A stretch of 64,000 nt of DNA, taken from positions 62,001-126,000 of the forward strand of contig NZ_CAJHBT010000004.1 of NCBI RefSeq assembly GCF_904846675.1. Direction: 5' to 3'. Of the stretch, positions 36,159 through 45,600 are shown in pieces (position 1 is the stretch's first letter; every line of letters begins with the position of its first letter). Both the position numbers and the translations under genes were made by a program. The notes beneath the pieces were generated by a model, which searched no databases, was not told the DNA's origin, and saw only the letters and a program-made list of their open reading frames with translations. Source of the DNA: Psychrobacter urativorans. Its GTDB lineage: Bacteria > Pseudomonadota > Gammaproteobacteria > Pseudomonadales > Moraxellaceae.

Positions 36159-37439
36159 TTATGAAACAATCACTTTTTTGCCAGCAGATTCAAGAGGCAA
36201 ATCCGCCAAACAAATCAAGCTGTCATTAGTAATACCTGCAATTAGATATTGTTCAGTGCTAGGGTTATATTCAATAACTTCTACCGGCTGGCGGGTGAGG
36301 CGTTGGTTTTGTTTGATAATCCAAACGTTAGCCATAAGTTGCGATAAAGGCCGATATGGGGGTTTTTGCAGTTCAGTCAAGTCGACATCATGGATACTGC
36401 GTTTAGGTACGATGGTGCCCACTTTTATCTGTCCATAATTAACGCGGCCGATGACGGCCATTTTAGGTTGGAGGATGCCGCGACTGGCCTCGTTTTTGAT
36501 AACGTGGACGTAGACTAATAATTGCGCAGATTGACTATCTGCTAGCAACTTGCTGACCTGTCCGGTGAATTTTTCGGTCAAGCCTTCTGTAGTAAAGTTG
36601 ACCGTTTGCCCAACGGATAACTGTGGTTCAGCCTGAATAGGCAGCGTGGCAATAAAGCGTAAATCACTATCATCTTCTAAATGCAACAGTTTATCACCCG
36701 TATTTATCTGTTGCGCGGTCTCTATATAGAGGTCACTCACTTTTCCTGAAATGCTGGCGCGTATGGTTATCAATTGATCGGAATTTGCTGCTACAACAGC
36801 GCTATCGTCTGCCTGCACTTCTTCTGTTGTCGCTACTTCGCTAAGCTCTTTAGTTAGTTGGTCATTAGTACTTATAGTTGTATCTGCTTTATTACTCACT
36901 GGCGTGGCGACTGCTTGTTCGATAGGGACGCTATTTGTACTAATTTTTGATTGCTGATTGGTCGTATTTTTGGCTGCTTGATTGTTAATACCATTTTTTC
37001 GGGCCGTAGCCTCTTTTGTAGTAATGTCCGTAACAGCATTTTTAACTGTTTGGCGTTGAACAATGAGTAACGGTGAGCCTTTTTCTACCCACTGACCTTT
37101 AGTGACTAATATTTGTTTTATTTGCAAGTCCTGCGCGGCGGTTAGCCGAGCCTGCTTGATAGGTTCAATATCACCTTGTAGTCCAAGACTGGGCTGATAG
37201 CGTGACGGCTTGACGTCCAAAATATATTCTGGCGCCATGGTGACGCTGCCAGCACTGATGATAATGGGCGGGTCTTCAGCAGTGGTTGAGGTTGCAGTAG
37301 GCGCTGGCGGTTGACAGGCGGTCAGTAATCCTGTCATGGGTACAGTGGTTAGTAATAACGAACAGCGTAATAAAGTGCTTAATAAAACACATCGTGGAGC
37401 ATAATTTTTATTGCACACCGAAAATATTAGAGCCATCAT
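36159..37439 (-). CDS. Orphan periplasmic adaptor (HlyD/RND-type membrane fusion) lipoprotein
   Basis: This 426-residue protein has a signal peptide with a probable lipobox LLTAC (about Cys42). The first lipoyl/barrel strand region GLQGDIEPIKQARLTAAQDLQIKQI and VTKGQWVEKGSPLLIV is followed by a Thr/Asn/Lys-rich low-complexity stretch (about residues 130-225) where RND adaptors normally have a helical hairpin. A second lipoyl half follows: ITIRASISGKVSDLYIETAQQINTGDKLL, then a beta-barrel and membrane-proximal domain. No RND pump or outer-membrane channel is adjacent. It is upstream of a two-component system, 251 bp away, and may be its target. Confidence 0.75.
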   Translation of the reverse strand: MMALIFSVCNKNYAPRCVLLSTLLRCSLLLTTVPMTGLLTACQPPAPTATSTTAEDPPIIISAGSVTMAPEYILDVKPSRYQPSLGLQGDIEPIKQARLTAAQDLQIKQILVTKGQWVEKGSPLLIVQRQTVKNAVTDITTKEATARKNGINNQAAKNTTNQQSKISTNSVPIEQAVATPVSNKADTTISTNDQLTKELSEVATTEEVQADDSAVVAANSDQLITIRASISGKVSDLYIETAQQINTGDKLLHLEDDSDLRFIATLPIQAEPQLSVGQTVNFTTEGLTEKFTGQVSKLLADSQSAQLLVYVHVIKNEASRGILQPKMAVIGRVNYGQIKVGTIVPKRSIHDVDLTELQKPPYRPLSQLMANVWIIKQNQRLTRQPVEVIEYNPSTEQYLIAGITNDSLICLADLPLESAGKKVIVS

Positions 37440-37581
37440 TATTAACCACCATTATAAACCTAGGTTTTATTATATAGGTAAAGCGCACATGGTGCGACAG
37501 TAATGCGTGCGCTGTTAGGCGGTTAGATAGACCAATATCTCTGGTAAATAGAAGGATAATATTTTCATCTATAATTCAGCG

Positions 37582-37643
37582 TTAGTTGTCCTATAATTCA
37601 CCATATAAACCACAGTTTATATGGTGAATTATAGGACAACTAA
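37582..37643. repeat. Perfect 29-bp inverted repeat with a 4-nt loop
   Basis: The left arm (37582-37610, starting TTAGTTGTCC) and the right arm (37615-37643) are exact reverse complements, with loop CACA. There is no T-tract on either side, so it is not a standard terminator. It could be a miniature mobile element remnant, a regulatory hairpin or a small RNA. Confidence 0.9.
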
Positions 37644-37947
37644 TAGTTAACTATTAAACGAGACACAATTAAATGACTGGATAACCGCCATAGATTATGT
37701 TAAAACAAGCACAGAAGTTATCATTGATACATAAGCGATACAAAAATATAACTAACTCTGTAGCGCTCTAAAAAGTTAAAGTTAGAACCCTTTAAGTTTT
37801 CAGTCATTGAATTATTAGTCATCCCAGCATAAGTTGATTAACCAGATTGATAAGAAACCCGTTAGTAGTAAGAAGTTTGGGGAATAAATAGCGCTCATTT
37901 GAAGTGTTTTTTGCTATGATTAGCGGCGGTAAAATTCGCTATAGCAT

Positions 37948-37989
37948 TAAGGAGTTTTAAGTACGCACTAAGGAGTTTTAAGTACGCAC
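37948..37989. repeat. 21-bp perfect tandem duplication
   Basis: Two consecutive identical copies of TAAGGAGTTTTAAGTACGCA plus C occupy 37948-37968 and 37969-37989, about 225 bp upstream of pilG. They may represent slippage or a duplicated binding site. Confidence 0.9.
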
Positions 37990-38214
37990 TGATGATTCAT
38001 CGGTAAGATGTAGATAGTTATTGAGCAATGCTCAAGTCCATAAATGGCGCTAACAATATTGGTATCTGTTAATTTTCACATGCAATATCTAAAAAAATGC
38101 CTACTATAAAGGTACGAGCCGTCAGAAAATTGCGTATAGCAGCTAGGAAGTAGTGACTAATATACTAAACATAAATCATATTAAAGACAAATATTTGTTC
38201 AAGGGATTATGATA

Positions 38215-38592
38215 ATGAAAAATAATTTTGATGGGTTAAAGGTCATGGTCATTGATGATTCAAAGACCATTCGCCGTACTGCTGAGACCTTATTACAAAA
38301 AGCAGGCTGTGAAGTTGTGACTGCCATTGATGGCTTTGATGCGCTAGCAAAGATCGTTGATAACAATCCAGATATCATTTTTGTCGATATTATGATGCCG
38401 CGTTTAGACGGTTATCAGACCTGTGCTTTAATTAAAAATAACCCTGACTATGCCAATAAACCGGTAATTATGCTGTCCTCAAAAGATGGTTTGTTCGATA
38501 AAGCACGTGGACGCATTGTGGGCTCTGACGAGTACCTTACCAAGCCATTTAGTAAAGATGAGCTGTTCGATGCCATTAATCAATATCGCTAA
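38215..38592 (+). CDS. pilG: Twitching-motility response regulator PilG
   Basis: I chose ATG 38215 (125 residues) because AAGGGA lies eight bases upstream; the ATG at 38209 is too close to it. This single receiver domain matches Pseudomonas aeruginosa PilG nearly word for word in LKVMVIDDSKTIRRTAETLL, IIFVDIMMPRLDGYQTCALI (phosphoacceptor near D58) and VIMLSSKDGLFDKARGRIVG, with the conserved lysine in YLTKPFSKDEL. PilG receives phosphate from ChpA and promotes pilus extension and, in Pseudomonas, cAMP production. It is the first gene of the pilGHIJ-chpA cluster. Confidence 0.96.
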   Translation: MKNNFDGLKVMVIDDSKTIRRTAETLLQKAGCEVVTAIDGFDALAKIVDNNPDIIFVDIMMPRLDGYQTCALIKNNPDYANKPVIMLSSKDGLFDKARGRIVGSDEYLTKPFSKDELFDAINQYR

Positions 38593-38771
38593 TAGCGGCA
38601 GAGGGTTGATTGGTGTTGTTAGTAACAGCTCGTTTCTCCTTAATAGTTCATTTAAAGCTTCATTTGTCATTGCTAAGTTATATAACTTGATGCGTTGTCT
38701 CAGGTTTTACTAAATTAGCTATTACTAATTTTATATCTTGATCGATATAATCAAAAACAAAGGATATATCC

Positions 38772-39134
38772 ATGACAACTGTGTTAGTCATTGACGACTC
38801 GCCTTCTGAGATGGCAAAATTTCGTGACATGCTTGCGAAAAATAACTTTCGAGTATTAGAAGCGGCTAATGGTGAGGAAGGCTGCGCAATGGCAATTGAG
38901 CATCTGCCAGATGTGGTATTGATGGATGTAGTCATGCCTGAAATGAACGGTTTTCAAGCTACTCGAAAAATTACACGGGGCAAAACGACTTCTCATATTC
39001 CGGTGGTGATTATCAGCACTAAAAACCAAGAGACGGATCGGGTTTGGGGTAAGCGTCAAGGTGCGAAAGAATACTTAACTAAGCCGGTAGATGAAGCTGA
39101 ATTGATTCGCATTATTCGTAACGTTACGGAGTAA
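38772..39134 (+). CDS. pilH: Twitching-motility response regulator PilH
   Basis: This 120-residue single receiver domain begins MTTVLVIDDSPSEMAKF and has the phosphoacceptor D52 in VVLMDVVMPEMNGFQATR. The KNQETDRVWGKRQGAKEYLT stretch and the lysine in TKPVDE match P. aeruginosa PilH (KDQETDKVWGKRQGARDYLT). PilH counterbalances PilG signalling by acting on ChpA phosphotransfer and pilus retraction. AAGGA precedes the ATG. pilI starts four bases after its stop. Confidence 0.96.
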   Translation: MTTVLVIDDSPSEMAKFRDMLAKNNFRVLEAANGEEGCAMAIEHLPDVVLMDVVMPEMNGFQATRKITRGKTTSHIPVVIISTKNQETDRVWGKRQGAKEYLTKPVDEAELIRIIRNVTE

Positions 39135-39137
39135 CTT

Positions 39138-39668
39138 GTGGCTTCAAGAGGCTTCATAGAACTGCTGCGCTTGGCTGATTTAGCTAAAGCTCGTAAAACC
39201 GGTCGGCAGAGTGGTAGAGAGGCGGACTGGCGCGGCGTAGTGTTCGAAATTGGTGGTCAGCGATTGGTGGCTCCGCTGGGTGAGGTATCTGAGGTGCTAA
39301 CAATGCCTGAATACACCGGCATGCCATTAGTACAGCCCTGGTTGCTCGGTATTGCCAATGTCCGTGGCCGCCTGTTACCGCTGACTGATTTGGCGAAATT
39401 TTTGCATATTCCCAGCCGGTCGCGGCAGATGAGCCAGCGTAAAGTCATTGTGATTGACCATCAGTCTATATTCATAGGGCTGCTAGTCGATCAAGTGCTG
39501 GGTATCGAGCAATTTACGCGCAGCCAATACCGCGCTGAAGCCATCAATATTGATTCACCGTTTGCTCCTTATAATCATGGTAAGTTTTTGAAAAATGAGC
39601 AAGATTGGTTTATTTTTATGCCCAGCTTATTAGTACAAGACCCACGCTATATTGACGCTGCTATATAA
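39138..39668 (+). CDS. pilI: CheW-like adaptor PilI
   Basis: This 176-residue single CheW domain starts at a GTG four bases after the pilH stop, with GGAG upstream. It contains FEIGGQRLVAPLGEVSEVL, then VQPWLLGIANVRGRLLPLTD (the CheW-fold core with NVRG) and GLLVDQVLGIEQF. PilI couples the chemoreceptor PilJ to the kinase ChpA. The tight spacing indicates translational coupling with pilH. A 253-bp gap with a large hairpin separates it from pilJ. Confidence 0.93.
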   Translation: MASRGFIELLRLADLAKARKTGRQSGREADWRGVVFEIGGQRLVAPLGEVSEVLTMPEYTGMPLVQPWLLGIANVRGRLLPLTDLAKFLHIPSRSRQMSQRKVIVIDHQSIFIGLLVDQVLGIEQFTRSQYRAEAINIDSPFAPYNHGKFLKNEQDWFIFMPSLLVQDPRYIDAAI

Positions 39669-39819
39669 TGATTTGTGATTAAAAAATTGCCTTGCTCATT
39701 GAATGCAAAGTAGCTAGTTATGAAGCTATTTAGCAAAAAGTAACTATGAATGATAATGCATAAATAACAATACGTAATGAATAACGACTGGCATGCCATG
39801 ATGATATGTCGGCAATCAT

Positions 39820-39880
39820 ACTGACTTTAACTCAAGCTATTTATCAATTATTGCTAAAAATAGCCCGAGTTAAAGTCAGT
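39820..39880. repeat. Long two-part hairpin between pilI and pilJ
   Basis: ACTGACTTTAACTC (39820-39833) pairs with GAGTTAAAGTCAGT (39867-39880), and inside it GCTATTT (39836-39842) pairs with AAATAGC (39858-39864); the two stems are separated by an aa/cc internal loop. The apical loop is 15 nt. No T-tract follows, so termination is unlikely. It may protect the pilGHI message or be a remnant of a mobile repeat. Confidence 0.85.
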
Positions 39881-39921
39881 CACGATACGACTTAGAAGAC
39901 TGTTTGGAAGGAATAAGTACG

Positions 39922-42015
39922 ATGAGTGATGTTATAAAAAATCCTGTCACTGGCGCTCAAAGAAGAACCCCAACCATTAAGGACTCTAGTAATCAGAGTA
40001 AAATATTGTTAGGTTTTTTTGCCTTAATGAGTGTGATAAGTCTTATTTGGTTGATTAACTCGTTATCGACGATAAGTACCTATTTAAACAACATCAATCA
40101 GCTGGAAGTCAGCTCCGCTAATATTGTAAAAAATGTCAACGATGCGACATTCTCGCGTGATACAGCGCTAAATGTTAGCGCTTATGATGCATTACAAACA
40201 GACGTCCAGAATTATGAATCAGCGCTAGAATCAGCGCAGCAAAACGGCACCGACGATCAAGCTGTCTTTGCAACACTTGCAGAAAAATGGCAAGTCAACA
40301 AAGAAAGAATCGACTATGTTTTGAACCATCGTAGCGATGTCAATGCGCTACAAGAATTAAAAGACAATGTCGCGAATGCCACTAAGCAGCTGCAAACCGA
40401 TTACGGTAGGGGAGTTGAGCAAGCTGTCAGGGCTAATTTGCCAACTGCTGCTATCAGTAATATGCAGACGCAAACCTTGCGTGCTGAGCGTCTGTCTACT
40501 GAAATGGATAATTTGACACGCAGTATTGATGGCACGCCTGCAGATTTTAAAGAACAAGCAGATGCCTTTGCCCAAACGCTAAGTACACAGCAGCAAAGTT
40601 ATGGCACAGTCGTACCTGCCCTAAAAAATATCGCTGAAACTTATAATCAAGATATTGCACCGGTGGTAGAGCAGCTATTAACGTTGAATAATCCTGCCAT
40701 CGAGTCGCGCGAAAATGCCCGCGCTTTAGGTAATCTGGCTACTGAGACTCAAGCCCAGTTAGTTGATGTCGATCGCAATATTTTAAAACGCGGAAGCGTA
40801 ATTTGGCCGGCTTTGTTGTTCTTGTTAGGATTGTTGGGGCTGGTATATGCCTTATCACAGCTATTAGGGCAGCGCGGCAGCTCTGAGCGCTCAATGATTG
40901 AAAAAGAAACCCTACGTCGCCGTCAAGAGGCAGAAACGGAGTCAGAACGCGCGCGCCAAATTCAAGAGGAGAATGAGCGTAATCAGATGGCGATTTTGCG
41001 CCTACTTGATGAGCTTGGTGACTTAGCAGAAGGGGATCTGACAGTCAATGCGACCGTATCAGAAGATTTTACTGGGGCGATTGCTGACTCAGTGAACTTC
41101 GCTATTGACCAATTACGTCAGCTGGTATTGGTAATTAACAGTACGGCGGATCGTGTCTCGCAGTCCTCTGAACAAACACAGATGAATGCCGTTGAGCTTG
41201 CTGAAGCGTCCGAACACCAAGCGCAAGAAATCGCTGGAGTATCCGCAGCAATCAACGAGATGGCAGTGTCCATCGACCAAGTATCAACCAACGCTACTGA
41301 ATCTGCGACGGTTGCTCAGCGTTCTGTTGCCATCGCTTATAACGGTGCCGATGTGGTACAGCGCTCCATTGAGGGTATGAACGTTATTCGTGACCAGATT
41401 CAAGACACCTCAAAACGTATCAAGCGTTTGGGTGAGTCGTCACAGGAGATTGGTGATATTGTTGGCTTGATTAATGACATTGCTGACCAAACCAACGTCT
41501 TGGCATTGAACGCCGCTATTCAGGCCTCAATGGCTGGGGAAGCGGGTCGCGGTTTTGCAGTCGTAGCCGACGAAGTTCAACGTTTGGCTGAGCGTTCAGC
41601 CAATGCGACCAAACAGATCGAAACCTTGGTAAAAACCATTCAGGCCGATACTAACGAAGCGGTTATGTCGATGGAATCAACCACTTCTGAAGTAGTACGC
41701 GGAGCGCGCTTAGCAAAAGATGCGGGTGAAGCATTGGAAGAAGTACAAAGTGTTTCTAATACACTGGCTGATTTGATTCAAAATATCTCTAACGCTGCCC
41801 AGCAACAGGCTGATTCTGCTGGTCACATCTCCAACACCATGAATGTTATTCAAGATATTACTTCGCAAACGTCGTCTGGTACGATGGCGACCGCGCGTTC
41901 GGTTGGTGAGCTGAGTGAGATGGCAGTTGCGTTACAAGAGTCGGTTACTGGTTTCAAATTGTCTGATAGTGACGAGCTCTTACATGACGAACATGACAAT
42001 TTTCAAATCGTGTAA
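39922..42015 (+). CDS. pilJ: Methyl-accepting chemotaxis protein PilJ
   Basis: The start is ATG 39922 (697 residues), after GGAAGGA; a TTG at 39904 is less likely. Two membrane segments (about residues 27-50 and 292-315) flank a periplasmic helical sensor domain. A HAMP-like segment and a signalling domain follow, with the highly conserved hairpin [20 protein letters not shown], then [18 protein letters not shown]. PilJ senses type IV pilus attachment or subunits and signals to ChpA through PilI. Length and topology match Pseudomonas PilJ. Codon use is like the rest of the cluster. Confidence 0.95.
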   Translation: MSDVIKNPVTGAQRRTPTIKDSSNQSKILLGFFALMSVISLIWLINSLSTISTYLNNINQLEVSSANIVKNVNDATFSRDTALNVSAYDALQTDVQNYESALESAQQNGTDDQAVFATLAEKWQVNKERIDYVLNHRSDVNALQELKDNVANATKQLQTDYGRGVEQAVRANLPTAAISNMQTQTLRAERLSTEMDNLTRSIDGTPADFKEQADAFAQTLSTQQQSYGTVVPALKNIAETYNQDIAPVVEQLLTLNNPAIESRENARALGNLATETQAQLVDVDRNILKRGSVIWPALLFLLGLLGLVYALSQLLGQRGSSERSMIEKETLRRRQEAETESERARQIQEENERNQMAILRLLDELGDLAEGDLTVNATVSEDFTGAIADSVNFAIDQLRQLVLVINSTADRVSQSSEQTQMNAVELAEASEHQAQEIAGVSAAINEMAVSIDQVSTNATESATVAQRSVAIAYNGADVVQRSIEGMNVIRDQIQDTSKRIKRLGESSQEIGDIVGLINDIADQTNVLALNAAIQASMAGEAGRGFAVVADEVQRLAERSANATKQIETLVKTIQADTNEAVMSMESTTSEVVRGARLAKDAGEALEEVQSVSNTLADLIQNISNAAQQQADSAGHISNTMNVIQDITSQTSSGTMATARSVGELSEMAVALQESVTGFKLSDSDELLHDEHDNFQIV

Positions 42016-42120
42016 TGAACGTCATAGCTGGCCTGGCTTAAGGTGTCATTGGAATGTTAGTACCCAAGTAAACTATGTGCAGCGCCGTAGAAGTGTATAG
42101 CCGATAAGGCCGATTAATTA

Positions 42121-42462
42121 TTGAAGACGCTTAAACAATCGCCGCTGAAGTCCAGCAATTTTAATACGCGACAGGGGCGGCGTTATGTTGAAAAAGAGAC
42201 TGGCTTTATATTGCCCGCTAAACAATGGCAATGGTTGGTTAATGCGGTTGACAATACTGCTAGCGCCAATGGGCTGCTCGTCGGAGCAGGAGGCGTGGTG
42301 ATTGGTAATGAGCTTAGCACCAGGGGAGGGGCTAGGATAGCGTCCTGCCAATATGCGCCGCATTAGTCATCCCCAAGTTGACGCATGGCAAAAGATAAGT
42401 GGATGAACTCAGTTAATGAGTTTAAGAATAGTCAGACTTTTTTTGGAAAAATGAAATCTTAT
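42121..42462 (+). pseudogene. Possible decayed CheR-like methyltransferase (pilK) remnant
   Basis: In Pseudomonas the CheR-type methyltransferase gene pilK lies between pilJ and chpA. Here the 662-bp pilJ-chpA gap contains a short frame (42121-42366, TTG start) whose YVEKETGFILPAKQWQWLVN resembles the N-terminal helices of CheR enzymes. A second frame, with one stop codon, runs from about 42355 and reads DAWQKISG, then VNEFKNSQTFFGKM, comparable to the CheR stretch ending in ETxFFR. Frames are broken and no SAM-binding domain is present. The resemblance is weak and the assignment rests partly on synteny. Confidence 0.35.
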
Positions 42463-42677
42463 TAGGGAAGAGACATTGCTAATTAAATAGTGTTACTAGA
42501 GCAAAATTTACTAAATAAAGTGTGACTGTAACAACTAGTAGGACAAGCTGATAACAAACCAGCACGCTAGTATACTAAATACAGTAGCTTTCTAATTACT
42601 GACACTGACAACCACTAATCACGATAGCAAGTTGATATGGCCGCATGGATTAACGATAAACGAATTAGGATAATCCT

Positions 42678-45600
42678 ATGAAGAACCAGCCTAATGAAAT
42701 GGTGACGCTTGAGTGGCTGTTGCCACTATTCAATCAGCAATTATCGCAGTTGTCTGATGGCTGGCAAGTAGACGCTGATACTGTCGATCCAGAAGACGCT
42801 ACTAATTTTAAAAATACTACTAATCTTAAAAACCCTATTAGTTTTGAAGTTATGGAGCACGATTACCATCAGCTTAGCGGCGCTTTGATCATGGCCAATC
42901 TGCCACGCTTAGCAGAGTTAGCAGCTAAATTGAGCTTGTTAGCAGAAATCGGTTATCAGGACGTTCTTAATGATGAACAGTATAAAAAAGCCCGATTTGC
43001 GCATCAATTATTGCAATATGAGCTGACTCAATATGTGCAAATAGGCAGCTATCGTGGTTCTTTAATCATCAAAACTATTGAGGTTCTCGCGCGGATAATA
43101 ACCAAAACTACAACAACGTCTGAACAAATGGAGGATTTGCAAACTCAGGCTTTACTCTCTAATGACTCTCCCACTCATACTGTTACTCATTATCCTGCTA
43201 TCCCCTACCAAGAAGTGACCGTAGCCACTCCTACAGTATTAACGGTCATCCCTCTACAAGCTCCGCAATACCAGCAACTACTAACCGTTTGGCGTCATCA
43301 AGCACAAAGGCTACTGGCTGAAAATAACAATCAGCCGTCAATATTAGTATTACTTGAAAAGGTCAGTCATTATTTATGGCAGAGTACCAAGAGTAGCCTG
43401 CAGCAGCGACTGTGGTGTATGACTGAACTGTGGTTAAATAATTTGGCGCAAAACAAGCGACCGTTACCTATACATTACACCGCGTTATTAGCAAGTTTAG
43501 AGCGAGTTATCGATGCCTATAGCTTACAAGCTGGGCAAGATATTAGCTCACTAACCGTCCAAGATACGGCTCAGTCGGATTCTAGCGCTGACTTACAAGA
43601 CTCTAATTCTTTGTCTCACGATTTTTTAGCCCCGCATTTACTTGAAAGTCTGATCGCCGATATTTACATTCAGTTGAGCGGGTTGACGCACATCAGTGCT
43701 CACGCGCAGACCTTACTAAGCCACTTACCAGAATCTACTGATGCAAACTTACGTTTTTTGCCGCGTATTTTAAGTGAGATTGAGACGGTCATTTTTGCTT
43801 TAGATCAACCGCAAACATTGTTAGAGCCGCTACAAAAGATAAAAAAACAGCTAAGCATGCGTGGCTGGACATTCTACGAGTCACAAGTTAGTCGAATTAT
43901 AGTTGATTTGATCGATAGTGCTGAATCGGAGTCTGTTTTTGCTCAAATGCAGTGGCAGATTGAGCATCAACTACAAGAGCTCTATAGCGCGATATATGAT
44001 ATCGAGCAATCTATACGTAACAAGATTGGTGATGGCATGTCTGTTGCATCCACCAACAGCGCGGCTGTTTCTGAACAAGAAATAACAACTCAGCAGTCTG
44101 GGCCCATAGCGCCAGATGATGGTGCGTTGCGCCAGTTGCGTATCGCCGTTGAAGATGTCAAACATCACTTTAATGATTATGTCCAGCGTCAACAGCCATA
44201 TTTACTGCCTCGAGCTGAAACATTCGCTGAGATTGGTGATGCTTTTGATGATATGGGACTAACTGCTGCACGGGAAGTTACCAATAAGATCAGCTTGCTA
44301 TTCGCTCAAATCGAGGCATGTGATATTAGCGCACTAGGTTGGGGTTTGACTCAAGCTTTGGCTGATGGACTGTCCTCAATTGAGCTGCTGTTAGATTATT
44401 TAGCACAGCAAGTATTCGACCAACCATTATTGACGCATTCTGCTGCCTATATTGATAAGGCTGAACAGTTATTAACAGAACTTATTTATAACCCTATTGA
44501 TGACGCGGCAGCTACGGATAGCCAACCTACTGATGTGTCTTCTAAAGCGTCCGCTCATGATGTGGTGCGTTACGATGATGACGGTGAAATTGGCGTTGAT
44601 CTTAATGTTACGGCTGTCGTTTCTGCTGATACAAATAATGATGCCTATTATGGTAACGCCAACAATGTAGACAACGCGACCGATGCTAAATATTTTCATA
44701 GTGCCAGTAATAGTAATAATGAAGCGCTAGATAGCACGATTGTAGAAAGTGCAGCGCTACAAGTGGCGCGAACCCAATTGCAGCCTGATAGCGTTGAGGT
44801 GGATGAGGAAATACGAGACATCTTTATCGAAGAGGCTAATGAGATTATTAGCGATTTAGAAGACTTTTTGCCTATATGGGCGCAAGACTCACAAGACTTA
44901 ACGCCTTTAACAGAAGTATGTCGTGGTTTTCATGTGCTTAAGGGTGCAGGGCGCACGGTTGGTGCCTTTAGCATTAGCGAGATGGCCTGGGCGATTGAAA
45001 GCCTACTGAACCGTATTCTGGATAAAACTTTATCCGTTACCGATCAAGTAGTCGATTTAGTATTACAGACTACCCAACACCTACCAATTTTAGTAGCGGA
45101 TTTTACTGCACAGCGGCCACCAAGTACTGATCCGGCTCTTACTATTCTACAAAGTAGTAATACAGTGGCAGGCCAACCACTCGATTACGGTATGAGCCCG
45201 CCTGCCGACCCAGATATTGAGCAACAGTCAGATAGTATAGATATAGACGCCACAAGTGCCGATATTAACACTGATGACAATGTTAGTAATGATGCTAATG
45301 GTAGTATTACCGATAGCGCTGACAATACGAATAGCGTTGCAGATGACGATGAAGTGGATGGTTATCATAATAATAACCTCGATACGCGACCAATTACAGA
45401 TGCGCAGTTACCGGCTATACTGACGCCATTTATAGCAGTGGCTGAACAACTGCCATCGGATACACAAGATGCTGACCCTGATATCAAAAAGATATTTATT
45501 GAAGAAGCAGAAGAGGTCTTAGCAGAAATTACACCGTTATGTCGACTTTGGAAGCAAGCGCCAGAAACCTTAACAGTGCTACCTGACATTCGCCGCGGCT

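Larger units (their letters stand above)
37440..38214. other. 775-bp non-coding region upstream of pilG
   Basis: No gene is evident between the adaptor gene and pilG, which diverge. The region contains a 62-nt near-perfect palindrome (37582-37643), a 21-bp tandem duplication (37948-37989) and AT-rich DNA that must contain the pil-chp promoter. Confidence 0.6.

Noticed and set aside
35968-36438. 156-codon plus-strand frame between the response regulator and the adaptor gene
   Set aside because: Most of it is antisense to the adaptor C-terminus, and the rest is AT-rich intergenic DNA; composition and lack of ribosome-binding site argue against a gene.
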